Origin: CAIQQQ01 sp040399685
GTDB lineage: Bacteria; Pseudomonadota; Alphaproteobacteria; Acetobacterales; Acetobacteraceae
Direction of reading: 5' to 3'
DNA: 64,000 bases
Assembly (NCBI GenBank): GCA_040399685.1
Contig: JBBART010000026.1
Coordinates: 1 to 64,000 of the forward strand
How positions within the stretch are numbered: position 1 is the stretch's first letter; every line of letters begins with the position of its first letter. The notes beneath the pieces are model-generated. The model was not told where the DNA came from and did not search any database. It saw only the letters and a list, made by a program, of their open reading frames with translations. This document shows positions 8,024 to 16,289 of the stretch, piece after piece. Made by a program: the position numbers and the translations under genes.

Positions 8024-8587
8024 GTGAGCATTCGCCCGCCCCGTCGCATCTTTAAAGCACAGCAGGCATCAGCCGTTCACGGCGGAGCCGTGGGAAGAAC
8101 GGTGATGGCGGGCCTTATAGGGGCCATCGTTGGCGCCTTCGTGGTGTTGATCGCCCTGCCGTCTGATCTGTTCGGCCGTGTCCCCAGTCCCTCCGGCAGC
8201 CTGACCGCCGAGGCCACCCAAGTCGCCGTGATCGATGGCGACACGCTGCGCCTGCACGAGACCATCATCCGCCTGCAAGGTGTCGAGGCACCGCCACGCG
8301 GCCGGAGCTGCCGACGCGCCAACGGCGAAAGCTTCGATTGCGGCGCCGCGTCGGTTGCGGCTTTGGCCGATCTGGTGCGCGGCCGAACGATCATCTGCCG
8401 GATCGGCGGGCGCGACACCGCCGGGTTCACACAGGGCATGTGCGAAGCTGGCGAAACCGATATCAATCGCCGGCTGGTGTCCGAGGGCTGGGCGCGCGCC
8501 CGGGCCGACATGCCGGCCTTCAGCCCGGAAGAGACCCGCGCCCGCAGCGACCAGCGCGGCCTGTGGCGGGGCGGAGCCTCCTTCTGA
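8024..8587 (+). CDS. Membrane-anchored staphylococcal nuclease-fold protein, probably inactive
   Basis: 187 aa. An N-terminal segment with one transmembrane helix (MAGLIGAIVGAFVVLIAL) precedes an SNase/TNase-like OB fold: VIDGDTLRL, IIRLQGVEAPP, CGAASVAALADLVRG, INRRLVSEGWARA, RSDQRGLWRG. In active members IDAPE supplies the catalytic Glu and YGR an Arg. Here these positions read VEAPP and AGF, so two of the three catalytic residues appear lost while the Arg of IRL remains. The start is ambiguous: GTG at 8024 (AGAGGA upstream) or ATG at 8105 (GGGAAG upstream). It converges on DUF1150 with an 11-bp gap. Confidence 0.75.
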   Translation: MSIRPPRRIFKAQQASAVHGGAVGRTVMAGLIGAIVGAFVVLIALPSDLFGRVPSPSGSLTAEATQVAVIDGDTLRLHETIIRLQGVEAPPRGRSCRRANGESFDCGAASVAALADLVRGRTIICRIGGRDTAGFTQGMCEAGETDINRRLVSEGWARARADMPAFSPEETRARSDQRGLWRGGASF

Positions 8588-8598
8588 GGGATTGACGG

Positions 8599-8802
8599 TC
8601 AGTGCACCCAGATGGGCTGCATCTCACGTTCCAGCACCGTAGCGATGGCCAGATCCCGATCGGCGGCGAATGCCATCGGCGTGCCGTCAGCGGCATGGAT
8701 GGAATAGCCCATCGCCCCGTTCAGGCGCACCGGCTTCAGATAGGCAATGCTGGGCATACCCAGGTTCTGTAGCTGTTCGGCAGACATGTCACGAATGGTC
8801 AC
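8599..8802 (-). CDS. DUF1150 family protein
   Basis: 67 aa. The sequence MTIRDMSAEQLQNLGMPSIAY, then GYSIHAADGTPMAFAADRDLAIATV, is characteristic of DUF1150, a small alphaproteobacterial family of unknown function. It sits 18 bp behind the hsp20 gene, an arrangement recurring in alphaproteobacteria, so it is probably expressed with the heat-shock protein. Confidence 0.88.
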   Translation of the reverse strand: MTIRDMSAEQLQNLGMPSIAYLKPVRLNGAMGYSIHAADGTPMAFAADRDLAIATVLEREMQPIWVH

Positions 8803-8820
8803 GATCTTGAAATCCTTGTG

Positions 8821-9264
8821 TTATTCAGATTCAGTCTGACCATCGACAACCGCCCCAGGCTGGCTGATGCGGATTGTGCGCACTTTGGTGGCCGGTTGCG
8901 GGCGCGCGAGATCGATATGCAGCAGGCCGCTGTCGAGCCAGGCGCCCTTCACCTCGATCCCTTCCGCGAGCACGAAGGCGCGCTGGAACTGCCGGGCGGC
9001 GATGCCGCGATGGATGAACACGCGGCCTTGAGCGTCGTCGGTCTGCCGGCCGCGGATGACGAGTTGGTTGTCTTCCTCGGTGATTTGCAGATCATCCATC
9101 GTGAATCCCGCCACCGCCAACGTGATCCGCAGGCTGGAGGGAGCGGTCTGCTCGATGTTGTAGGGCGGATAGCCGTCTGACGACGTTTTGGCGGCGCGTT
9201 CGAGCATCTGTTCCAAATGATCAAAACCCAGGAACATCGGCGAGGTAAAAAGGCGAGTCGACAT
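8821..9264 (-). CDS. Small heat-shock protein, Hsp20/alpha-crystallin family
   Basis: 147 aa. An N-terminal hydrophobic segment (TRLFTSPMFLGFDHLEQML, similar to IbpA-type proteins) precedes an alpha-crystallin domain at about 35-130: YPPYNIEQT, LRITLAVAGFTMDDLQI, RGIAARQFQRAFVLAEGIEV, GLLHIDL. The C-terminal tail lacks an obvious IxI motif beyond RTIRIS. It should be an ATP-independent holdase for unfolding proteins in the cytosol. The ATG has GAGGAGG upstream. It is transcribed divergently from def. Confidence 0.92.
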   Translation of the reverse strand: MSTRLFTSPMFLGFDHLEQMLERAAKTSSDGYPPYNIEQTAPSSLRITLAVAGFTMDDLQITEEDNQLVIRGRQTDDAQGRVFIHRGIAARQFQRAFVLAEGIEVKGAWLDSGLLHIDLARPQPATKVRTIRISQPGAVVDGQTESE

Positions 9265-9333
9265 GGTGGCCTCCTCAAAATGAGCGAAGCTTGGCGCGTA
9301 AGCATCGTCGGAGGCCCCGTTTGGCGACCTTCC

Positions 9334-9368
9334 TTATATAATTTGGCAGGACATGAGTGGGTTGCAAG
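9334..9368 (-). promoter_or_regulatory. Candidate heat-shock promoter for hsp20-DUF1150
   Basis: Read on the minus strand, CTTGCAA (9368-9362) is followed after a spacer of 18 bases from its CTTG by CCAAATT (9346-9340), roughly the alphaproteobacterial sigma32 pattern CTTG-N17/18-CYTATNT. TATATAA directly after it (9340-9334) is another possible -10. It lies about 75 bases upstream of the hsp20 ATG. The match is partial. Confidence 0.4.
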
Positions 9369-9415
9369 GGGGTTCCAGCGTTGATGTCGTGACCCGGTAT
9401 CGCTACATCCGGGGC

Positions 9416-9952
9416 ATGACCGATACACCCAACCCTGACCTGATTTCCATCCTGATCGCCCCGCACCCGATTCTGAAGGCGCGCGCCCGCCGCGTGATCG
9501 ATTCAGACGCCGAGGCGATGCGCACCCTCATCCCGCGCATGTTCGCCGCCATGTACCACGCCCCTGGCATCGGGCTGGCGGCACCGCAGGTGGGCGTGAG
9601 CCTGCGCATGGCGATCATCGACCTGGCGGCCAACGAAACCCGCAGCCCGCTGGTGATGGTGAACCCCGAGATCATCGCCGCCAGCGCCGAGATGCGCGTG
9701 CATGAGGAAGGCTGCCTGTCGCTGCCGAACCAGTATGCCGACGTCACCCGCCCCTCGCGCATCAAGGTGCGCTTCGAGGACGCGGACGGCATCAAGCGCG
9801 AGATGGAGGCCGACGGCCTGCTCGCCACCTGCATGCAGCACGAGATCGATCATCTGGACGGCGTGCTGTTTGTCGATCACATCTCGGCACTGAAGCGCAA
9901 CATGATCATGCGCAAGCTGGCCAAGGATTTGCGCCTGAAGGCCGGCGGCTAG
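9416..9952 (+). CDS. def: Peptide deformylase
   Basis: 178 aa. All three catalytic motifs of peptide deformylase are present in order: GIGLAAPQVG, EGCLSLP and HEIDHLDG (the Cys and two His ligate Fe2+ and the Glu is catalytic). It removes the formyl group from N-terminal formyl-Met of nascent proteins. The chosen ATG at 9416 gives the normal length; an upstream in-frame TTG at 9353 would add 21 residues of low-quality sequence. It is followed 9 bp later by fmt, the classical def-fmt pairing, and then truA. Confidence 0.95.
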   Translation: MTDTPNPDLISILIAPHPILKARARRVIDSDAEAMRTLIPRMFAAMYHAPGIGLAAPQVGVSLRMAIIDLAANETRSPLVMVNPEIIAASAEMRVHEEGCLSLPNQYADVTRPSRIKVRFEDADGIKREMEADGLLATCMQHEIDHLDGVLFVDHISALKRNMIMRKLAKDLRLKAGG

Positions 9953-9961
9953 GCCCGGCAC

Positions 9962-10900
9962 ATGCGCATCGCGTTCATGGGCAGCCCGGATTTCGCCGTG
10001 GTGGCGCTGCGGGCCTTGCTGGCGGCCGGGCATGAGGTGGTGGCCGTCTATTGCCAGCCGCCCCGGCCGGCCGGACGCGGACAGGCACTGCGGCTGCCGC
10101 CCGTGCATGCGGCGGCCGAAGCGATGGGCCTGAGGGTGCGCACCCCTGCCCGCCTGCGCAAAGGGGCTCCGGACTGGGAGCGGCACTGGGCGGAATTCGG
10201 GGCTCTGGACCTAGATGTGGCGGTGGTGGCGGCCTACGGGCTGATCCTGCCGGGCGCCATGCTGTCTGCTCCGCGCCGTGGCTGTCTGAACATCCATGCC
10301 AGCCTGTTGCCGCGCTGGCGCGGGGCGGCCCCCATCCAGGCGGCCATTCTCGCCGGCGACACCAAGACCGGCGTGACCATCATGCAGATGGACGAAGGCC
10401 TGGACACCGGCGCGATGCTGATGCGCGGCGTGATTTCCATCACCGGCGAGACCACGGCCAGCACCCTACATGACGCGCTGGCCGAGATGGGTGCCGATCT
10501 CGTGCTGCGGGCATTGGCCGAAAACCCCACGCCGGTTCCCCAACCAGAAGAAGGTGCGACCTACGCCGCCAAACTGACCCGGGAGGACGGCGCGCTGGAC
10601 TGGTCGCAGGACAGCGCCGCCATCGATCGACAGGTGCGCGCCCTGAACCCGTGGCCCGGCACCTATACGACCTGGACCCACACCAAACCGGAAATCCTAA
10701 AGGTGCAGGCCATCGAACCAGGCGAAGGCCCGGCCCCCCCTGGAACCCCGCCCGGCACCGTGCTGGACACCGCCCTCACAATCGCTACCGGCGACGGCGC
10801 CTTGCGCATCACCCGCCTGCAGGCCCCCGGTCGCGCGGCGATGCCGGCCGATGCATTTCTGCGCGGTCGACCCATTCCGCCCGGCACGGTTCTCACATGA
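9962..10900 (+). CDS. fmt: Methionyl-tRNA formyltransferase
   Basis: 312 aa. The N-terminal formyltransferase domain shows MRIAFMGSPDFAVVALRALL, and the signature region NIHASLLPRWRGAAPIQAAI carries the catalytic Asn-His. The C-terminal OB-like domain follows from about 205 (ALDWSQDSAAIDRQVRALNPWPGT). It transfers a formyl group from 10-formyl-THF to initiator Met-tRNA and so supplies the substrate for def upstream. Its stop overlaps the truA start. Confidence 0.97.
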   Translation: MRIAFMGSPDFAVVALRALLAAGHEVVAVYCQPPRPAGRGQALRLPPVHAAAEAMGLRVRTPARLRKGAPDWERHWAEFGALDLDVAVVAAYGLILPGAMLSAPRRGCLNIHASLLPRWRGAAPIQAAILAGDTKTGVTIMQMDEGLDTGAMLMRGVISITGETTASTLHDALAEMGADLVLRALAENPTPVPQPEEGATYAAKLTREDGALDWSQDSAAIDRQVRALNPWPGTYTTWTHTKPEILKVQAIEPGEGPAPPGTPPGTVLDTALTIATGDGALRITRLQAPGRAAMPADAFLRGRPIPPGTVLT

Positions 10901-11658
10901 TGCGTCGCGTGGCGGTGCTGCTGGAATATGACGGCGCCGATTTCGTGGGATGGCAGCGCCAGGCGGTCGGCACATCGGTGCAGGGCGTGCTGGAAAAGGC
11001 CGCCAGCCGCCTCGTGGAAGGCAAGCCCGTCGGCTGCGTGGCAGCCGGGCGCACCGATTCAGGCGTTCATGCCACCGGACAGGTGGCGCATATGGACCTG
11101 CCGGACAGCCACAGCCTGTTCAAGATCCGCGACGCGCTGAATTTCCACATGAAGCCGCACGCCGTCGCCGTCATCGAAGCCGCCGAGGTGGCTGACAACT
11201 GGAGCGCCCGCTTCTCCGCCACCGGCCGCTCGTATCGCTATGTCATTCAAACCCGCAAGGCGCGGCTGGTGCTGGGGCGGGGGCGGGCATGGCATGTCGA
11301 TCATCCGCTGGACGTGGCGGCGATGCAGGCGGCAGCGCAGTCCTTGGTGGGCACCCACGACTTCACCTCGTTCCGCGCCAGTTCCTGCCAGGCGAAATCC
11401 CCCATCCGCACGCTCGACATGCTGAATGTGACGCAGGACGGCGAGGTGATCACCATCCTCGCCGACGCCCGTAGCTTCCTGCACCACCAGGTGCGCAACA
11501 TGGTGGGCACACTGAAGCTGGTGGGCGCTGGCAAATGGCCGGCCTCCCGCGTGGCCGAGGCCCTGGCCGGGCGTCACCGCGCCGCTGGTGGCCCGACAGC
11601 GCCGCCAGACGGGCTGTACCTGACCGGCGTGCGCTACGACCGCGCTGTGTTCAGTTAA
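10897..11658 (+). CDS. truA: tRNA pseudouridine synthase A
   Basis: 253 aa. YDGADFVGWQRQ and the catalytic-Asp motif AGRTDSGVHATGQ identify TruA, which converts U38-40 in tRNA anticodon stems to pseudouridine. The C-terminal motif LHHQVRNMVGTL is also typical. It begins with ATGATG overlapping the fmt TGA, so translation is probably coupled. Its 3' end overlaps by 8 bp with the convergent membrane-protein gene. Confidence 0.97.
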   Translation: MMRRVAVLLEYDGADFVGWQRQAVGTSVQGVLEKAASRLVEGKPVGCVAAGRTDSGVHATGQVAHMDLPDSHSLFKIRDALNFHMKPHAVAVIEAAEVADNWSARFSATGRSYRYVIQTRKARLVLGRGRAWHVDHPLDVAAMQAAAQSLVGTHDFTSFRASSCQAKSPIRTLDMLNVTQDGEVITILADARSFLHHQVRNMVGTLKLVGAGKWPASRVAEALAGRHRAAGGPTAPPDGLYLTGVRYDRAVFS

Positions 11659-12217
11659 AGCCGCCGATCATTCCGGCAACGGCGATGCCGAGGCCGAAAT
11701 CGAGCATCACCATCCCGATCGCCGCCCCCTTTGGCAGCTTCAGCGCCAGCCTGATGGTGAAATATTCCAGCCACAGCGACCAGAAGATCGCGACAAGCCA
11801 GGACGCCTGAAGCACCCAGGGCGGCAGCTCCAGCAACGCCGGTACCGTCGCCAGCAGCAACAACGTGTACTGCACCACGTTGCACCAGTTCCAGGCGGCG
11901 ATGAACCGGGGCCACAGCGTCGCCCGGCCGGTGGTCGCGGCGATGCTGTGCGACAGAAGGGCGAAGGCGAGCCAGCCGATCACAAATCCCAGCAGATCCT
12001 GCGCAAAGGCGCGGGCAATGCCCTTGGTCTCGCCGCTGATGATCCAGTCAAGCGTGTGCAGCACCAGAAAGCCCAGCAATGCCAACGGCATCGCCCGGAA
12101 ACTTCGGGCGGCGAACGCCATAGCCTGATCGGGGGGGCGGGTCAGCAGGAGCAGACCATCGGCATGGCCGCGCGCAAGACGGAACGCAGCGGTCAGTCCC
12201 GTTCGAATGTCGTTCAC
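11651..12217 (-). CDS. Hypothetical integral membrane protein (paralogue of its upstream neighbour)
   Basis: 188 aa starting with GTG (VNDIRTGLTAAFRLARG), overlapping the preceding gene's stop as GTGA. Roughly five hydrophobic helices are visible: PLALLGFLVLHTLDWII, LLGFVIGWLAFALLSHSI, VVQYTLLLLATVPALL, ASWLVAIFWSLWLEYF and MVMLDFGLGIAVAGMI. The stretch RFIAAWNWCN aligns with RFVVASNWCQ in the upstream protein, and both end in a D-F-x-x-G-containing last helix, so the two look like tandem paralogues. No function is recognised. It is the last gene of the dapD-dapE group. Confidence 0.65.
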   Translation of the reverse strand: MNDIRTGLTAAFRLARGHADGLLLLTRPPDQAMAFAARSFRAMPLALLGFLVLHTLDWIISGETKGIARAFAQDLLGFVIGWLAFALLSHSIAATTGRATLWPRFIAAWNWCNVVQYTLLLLATVPALLELPPWVLQASWLVAIFWSLWLEYFTIRLALKLPKGAAIGMVMLDFGLGIAVAGMIGGFN

Positions 12218-12756
12218 GCCGCCGCCAGCAATTTGGGCCCCAGAATCAGAAGGCCGGTCGAGAAATCCGCCGCCAGCACCAGCAGGGCCGCCCGCCCGCG
12301 CGACAATCCCAGTCCGGACCGAGCGAGAAACCAATGCAGCGCAATGCCGTAGACCATCACGCACACGATGCCGCCGCCCACGGCGCCCTCGCCGGCAGGA
12401 ACGCCCAACCGCGCCAGCAGCCATAGTCCCGTCATAGTGCCAAGCAACAGCACCGGCAGCGCCCACTGGCACCAGTTGGAAGCCACCACGAAGCGCAGCC
12501 AGCGGTCCTGCACACCCCAGCGACGGGCGAAGAACTCGGTGACGACCAACGGCGTCAGCAAGGCCACGATCGTCAGCAGCATGCCACTCATCGCGGCCGC
12601 CACGTCGCCTTGCGTCAGCTGGATCAGCCCGCCCACCAACGGAAAGGCAAGCAACGGCGCCATGCTGTTGAACAAGGCCTGCCGGGTTGCTGAAAACGCG
12701 GCAAACCCATCCGGGCGGAACCGCGCCAGACGGGCGATGCCAACAACGATGCTCAT
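12214..12756 (-). CDS. Hypothetical integral membrane protein
   Basis: 180 aa with about five predicted membrane helices (MAPLLAFPLVGGLIQL, AAAMSGMLLTIVALLTPLVV, WALPVLLLGTMTGLWLLA, AVGGGIVCVMVYGIALHWFL, ALLVLAADFSTGLLILG). It shares an RFVVASNWCQ segment and overall order of helices with the next gene. Its ATG overlaps the dapE stop by 4 bp. It is unrecognised beyond being a polytopic membrane protein; the coupling to dapE may be organisational rather than functional. Confidence 0.65.
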   Translation of the reverse strand: MSIVVGIARLARFRPDGFAAFSATRQALFNSMAPLLAFPLVGGLIQLTQGDVAAAMSGMLLTIVALLTPLVVTEFFARRWGVQDRWLRFVVASNWCQWALPVLLLGTMTGLWLLARLGVPAGEGAVGGGIVCVMVYGIALHWFLARSGLGLSRGRAALLVLAADFSTGLLILGPKLLAAA

Positions 12757-13868
12757 GGCACGAAATCGTCAAGAATCGCGACATAGGCGCTGGCCAGCGC
12801 GGCCAGTTCAGCCACCGGCACCGATTCATCTACTTTGTGCATTGTCGCCCCAATCAAGCCGAACTCGGCCACCGGGCAGAACCGGGAAATAAAACGTGCG
12901 TCCGACGTGCCGCCGCCCGTGTCCATGCGCGGCGTCACACCGGTGGCCCGGGCAATCGCCGTGGACAGACGTTCGGTCTGCAGCCCCGGCTTGGTCAGGA
13001 AGCTCTCGCCGCTGATCGACACATCCAGATCGAACCGCTCGGCATAGCGGGCAATGGTGGCGCGCAGCCAGGCGGTCAGCGACGCGCCGCTGTGATGGTC
13101 GTTGAAGCGCATGTTCAGCATGGCCACAGCCGTGCCGGGAATAACGTTGGTGGCCGGATTGCCGACATCCACGCTCGTCACCTGCAAGGTCGTCGGCTCG
13201 AACCAGTCGCTGCCGGCATCGCGCGGGGCCGCCGTCAAGGCCGCGAGGATCTGCACCAGACGATGCACCGGATTGTCCGCCAGATGCGGATAGGCGGCGT
13301 GGCCCTGGATGCCGTGAATGGTGATGCGGGCGTTGAGGCTGCCGCGACGGCCGATCTTGACCACATCGCCCAGCACCCGCTGGTTGGTGGGCTCGCCCAC
13401 CAGGCAGAAATCCGGAATCTGGCCATGCTCGGCCATCCAGTCGAGCACCCGCACGGTACCGTCGGTGGCCGGGCCTTCCTCATCGCCGGTGATCAGCAGA
13501 CTGATGGACCCGGCAAGCGGCCGTTGCAGACGCTTGGCACAAGCCGACACAAACGCCGCGATGGCCCCCTTCATGTCGCAGGCGCCGCGCCCGATCAGCA
13601 AACCCTCACGAATCTCGGCCCCAAACGGATCGGCTGACCAGACGCCCTGCCCGGCCGGCACCACATCGGTATGCCCCGCAAAGCAGAAATGCGGCCCCTG
13701 GGTGCCGATACGGGCGAACAGGTTCGGCGTGGTTCCGAACGGCAGATGGGTCACGGTGAAACCGAGACCCTCCAGCGCAGACCCCAGCAACGCCTGCGCC
13801 CCGTCATCGGCCGGCGTGACGGAGGCGCAGCGAATCAGCGCCTGCGCCAGCTTGAGTTCGTCCATCAA
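12753..13868 (-). CDS. dapE: Succinyl-diaminopimelate desuccinylase
   Basis: 371 aa M20 metallopeptidase-fold enzyme. Zn ligands and catalytic residues are visible in FAGHTDVVPAG, GRGACDMKGAIAA and ITGDEEGPATDG, with the late His in GLIGATMHKVDE. It hydrolyses N-succinyl-LL-diaminopimelate in lysine and peptidoglycan-precursor synthesis. It follows dapD with the stop/start overlapping (ATGATG), so either of two adjacent ATG codons may be used. Confidence 0.96.
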   Translation of the reverse strand: MMDELKLAQALIRCASVTPADDGAQALLGSALEGLGFTVTHLPFGTTPNLFARIGTQGPHFCFAGHTDVVPAGQGVWSADPFGAEIREGLLIGRGACDMKGAIAAFVSACAKRLQRPLAGSISLLITGDEEGPATDGTVRVLDWMAEHGQIPDFCLVGEPTNQRVLGDVVKIGRRGSLNARITIHGIQGHAAYPHLADNPVHRLVQILAALTAAPRDAGSDWFEPTTLQVTSVDVGNPATNVIPGTAVAMLNMRFNDHHSGASLTAWLRATIARYAERFDLDVSISGESFLTKPGLQTERLSTAIARATGVTPRMDTGGGTSDARFISRFCPVAEFGLIGATMHKVDESVPVAELAALASAYVAILDDFVP

Positions 13869-14704
13869 TCGCGCAGCAGGTCGTTGATGGAGGTCTTGGA
13901 GCGCGTCTGGGCATCAACCCGCTTGACGATGACGGCGCAGGACAGCGACGGGCCGGGCGTGCCATCCGGGAACGGACGGCCGGGCAGCGAGCCGGGCACG
14001 ACGACGGAATAAGCCGGCACGCGACCGATGAACACTTCGCCGGTGGCGCGGTCGACAATCTTGGTGCTGGCTGACAGGAACACGCCCATCGACAGCACGG
14101 ACCCGCGCTCGACAATCACGCCCTCAACCACTTCGGAGCGGGCGCCGATGAAGCAGTCATCCTCGATGATGGTCGGTGCCGCCTGCAGCGGCTCCAGCAC
14201 GCCGCCGATGCCAACGCCGCCCGAAAGATGGCAGTTCGCGCCGATCTGCGCGCAGCTTCCCACGGTGGCCCAGGTGTCCACCATGGTGTTGCGGCCGACA
14301 TAGGCGCCCAGATTCACAAAGCTCGGCATGAGCACCACGCCGGGTGCGATGAACGCCGAACGACGCACGATGGCGCCGGGAACAGCGCGGAAGCCGGCCT
14401 CGCGGAAGCGGTTCTCACCCCAACCGGCGGTGAGCATGCCCACCTTGTCCCAGACATCCGATCCACCGGCGCCCGGCATCGGGCCGTTGTCGTAAAGACG
14501 AAACGACAGCAGCACGGCCTTTTTGAGCCATTCATTCACCACCCAGCCAGACGCGGTCGGCTCGGCCACCCGCATCTCACCCGATTCGAGGGCGGCAAGG
14601 GCCTGCTCGACGGCGTCGCGTGCAGCGCCAGAGGTTGCGGGCGACAGCGAGGCGCGGTCGTCCCAAAGCGATTCGATGGTGGCTTGAAGGCTTGGTTCGG
14701 TCAT
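13865..14704 (-). CDS. dapD: 2,3,4,5-tetrahydropyridine-2,6-dicarboxylate N-succinyltransferase
   Basis: 279 aa, standard DapD length. An N-terminal helical domain leads to a left-handed beta-helix of hexapeptide repeats (AIVRRSAFIAPGVVLMPSFVNLGAYVG, GSCAQIGANCHLSGGVGIGGV). It makes N-succinyl-2-amino-6-ketopimelate, the step leading via DapC to the DapE substrate. The operon continues with dapE and two membrane proteins. About 150 bp of promoter space separates it from the divergent GGDEF gene. Confidence 0.97.
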   Translation of the reverse strand: MTEPSLQATIESLWDDRASLSPATSGAARDAVEQALAALESGEMRVAEPTASGWVVNEWLKKAVLLSFRLYDNGPMPGAGGSDVWDKVGMLTAGWGENRFREAGFRAVPGAIVRRSAFIAPGVVLMPSFVNLGAYVGRNTMVDTWATVGSCAQIGANCHLSGGVGIGGVLEPLQAAPTIIEDDCFIGARSEVVEGVIVERGSVLSMGVFLSASTKIVDRATGEVFIGRVPAYSVVVPGSLPGRPFPDGTPGPSLSCAVIVKRVDAQTRSKTSINDLLRD

Positions 14705-14852
14705 TGGGGCGGCCTCTGTATGTGGCGCGGACCATGTGCAGCCAAGGGCTGGCTGTCAATTCCAACACGCGCAATCCGTCGCACCCTTCGCGCTAACGTC
14801 ATGTTTACCATTTTGCCCTGCAATGCGGTTCAACCAGCAAAGCCGGACCTGA

Positions 14853-16289
14853 ATGAACCCGTTCGTCGCCCCGCTCGCATATGCAATGTCCGACGCTGCA
14901 AACGACTGCGCCTTGGCCGAAGCTGCCGAGGCAGCAGGTTTTGACCCGTTGCGCGCAGCGTTGCTGGAAAGCCGACAGCGCTGGCGGGACCTGACGCTGA
15001 TGGCCGGAGATCTGGTGTTCGAGACAAATGCCGAGGGCCGATTTACCTTCCTCGCCCCCGATCCGGCGTTCGGCTGGCCTGTCTCGGTTCTGCTCGGCGA
15101 AAATGCGGACACGCTTCTGGCCGGCACCGAATTTTCTCATAATTTCAATCCGTTCCGCCCCACCACACAGGTGCGTGCGCGCCGAACCTGGCTGCGGCGG
15201 CCGGACGGCAGCAGCGTGTGTTTCTCCTTCGCCTCCGCCCCGTTGCTGGACGATTCGGGCAACATCATCGGTGCTCGCGGCGTGGGCCAGGATGTCTCCG
15301 CGCAAGACGGCTCTGACGCCGCCCTCGCCACGGCGCTGCGCCGCGGTGAAGTGCTGGACCATATCCTGTGGCGCATGCGCCAGGAGGTTCTGGCGCCGCG
15401 CATGATGATGGTGGCGCTCGAATCGGTCGCCACCGCGATGGGGCTTGAAGGCGCTGCGGTGATCGACATGAACGGAGACGGCGTGCTGCCAACCGTTCTG
15501 CATCAAACCGGAACCGGCGTTGCCGCCGTTCTCTACAAAGCGCTAACCTTGCTGGAACAGCACCAGCCCGAAGCCATGCAGGCGCAGTCTGCGGACGGGC
15601 ATGTGGTGCTTGTCTGCCCGTGCCAGACGAGATTTGGCGAACAGGCGGGCCTGGCCTTGTGGCGCCCGGTCGGAAGTCGGGCGTTGGACGCGGACGACAT
15701 GATGCTGGCCTCCTCGGCCACCGGCCTCATCCGCGTCATTCTTGAGCACGAATCAATCCAGCGCGAGATGGCGCGCCAGGCACGGACAGATCCGCTCACC
15801 AGCCTGCTGAACCGCCGCGCCTTCTTCGACGAGATGGCACGGCGGCTGGAGCGGCTGGACCGCGAGCATGCCCCCGGAACACTGATGTTCATCGACCTTG
15901 ATAACTTCAAGGCGCTCAACGATTGCCAGGGCCACGATATGGGCGACGAAGCCTTGTGCCTGACGGCGGCCCTGCTGCGGTCTGTGGTGCGGGCGCAGGA
16001 TCTGGTCGCTCGCCTGGGCGGAGATGAATTCGCCCTCTGGCTCGACAATACCGACGAGTTCTCCGCCGCCGAGCGAGCCGAGGAACTGCGGGTCCAAGGG
16101 CCCAAAAGCCTCGAACATCTCAGCAGAGCGGCCGCTCCCGCCCTGACCATGTCCATCGGCATCGCCACGCGTTGGCCAGGACGTGGCGAAGACGTGGAAG
16201 GGCTGATCCAGCGCGCCGATCAGGTGATGTATCCGGTGAAACGTTCCGGACGTGGCCATTGGCGCGTCTCCCGATCAGAGGAAGCATGA
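14853..16289 (+). CDS. PAS-GGDEF diguanylate cyclase
   Basis: 478 aa with no transmembrane segment. A PAS-like domain lies at about 45-150 (LVFETNAEGRFTFLAPD, then GNIIGARGVGQDVS), a GAF-like middle region at 170-300, then a GGDEF domain at about 310-470 with intact catalytic motif LGGDEFALW and an upstream RxxD inhibitory site (RAQD, five residues before GGDEF). It should make c-di-GMP with product inhibition, in response to a cytosolic cue. The DUF2336 gene overlaps its stop codon, suggesting a joint pathway. Confidence 0.92.
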   Translation: MNPFVAPLAYAMSDAANDCALAEAAEAAGFDPLRAALLESRQRWRDLTLMAGDLVFETNAEGRFTFLAPDPAFGWPVSVLLGENADTLLAGTEFSHNFNPFRPTTQVRARRTWLRRPDGSSVCFSFASAPLLDDSGNIIGARGVGQDVSAQDGSDAALATALRRGEVLDHILWRMRQEVLAPRMMMVALESVATAMGLEGAAVIDMNGDGVLPTVLHQTGTGVAAVLYKALTLLEQHQPEAMQAQSADGHVVLVCPCQTRFGEQAGLALWRPVGSRALDADDMMLASSATGLIRVILEHESIQREMARQARTDPLTSLLNRRAFFDEMARRLERLDREHAPGTLMFIDLDNFKALNDCQGHDMGDEALCLTAALLRSVVRAQDLVARLGGDEFALWLDNTDEFSAAERAEELRVQGPKSLEHLSRAAAPALTMSIGIATRWPGRGEDVEGLIQRADQVMYPVKRSGRGHWRVSRSEEA

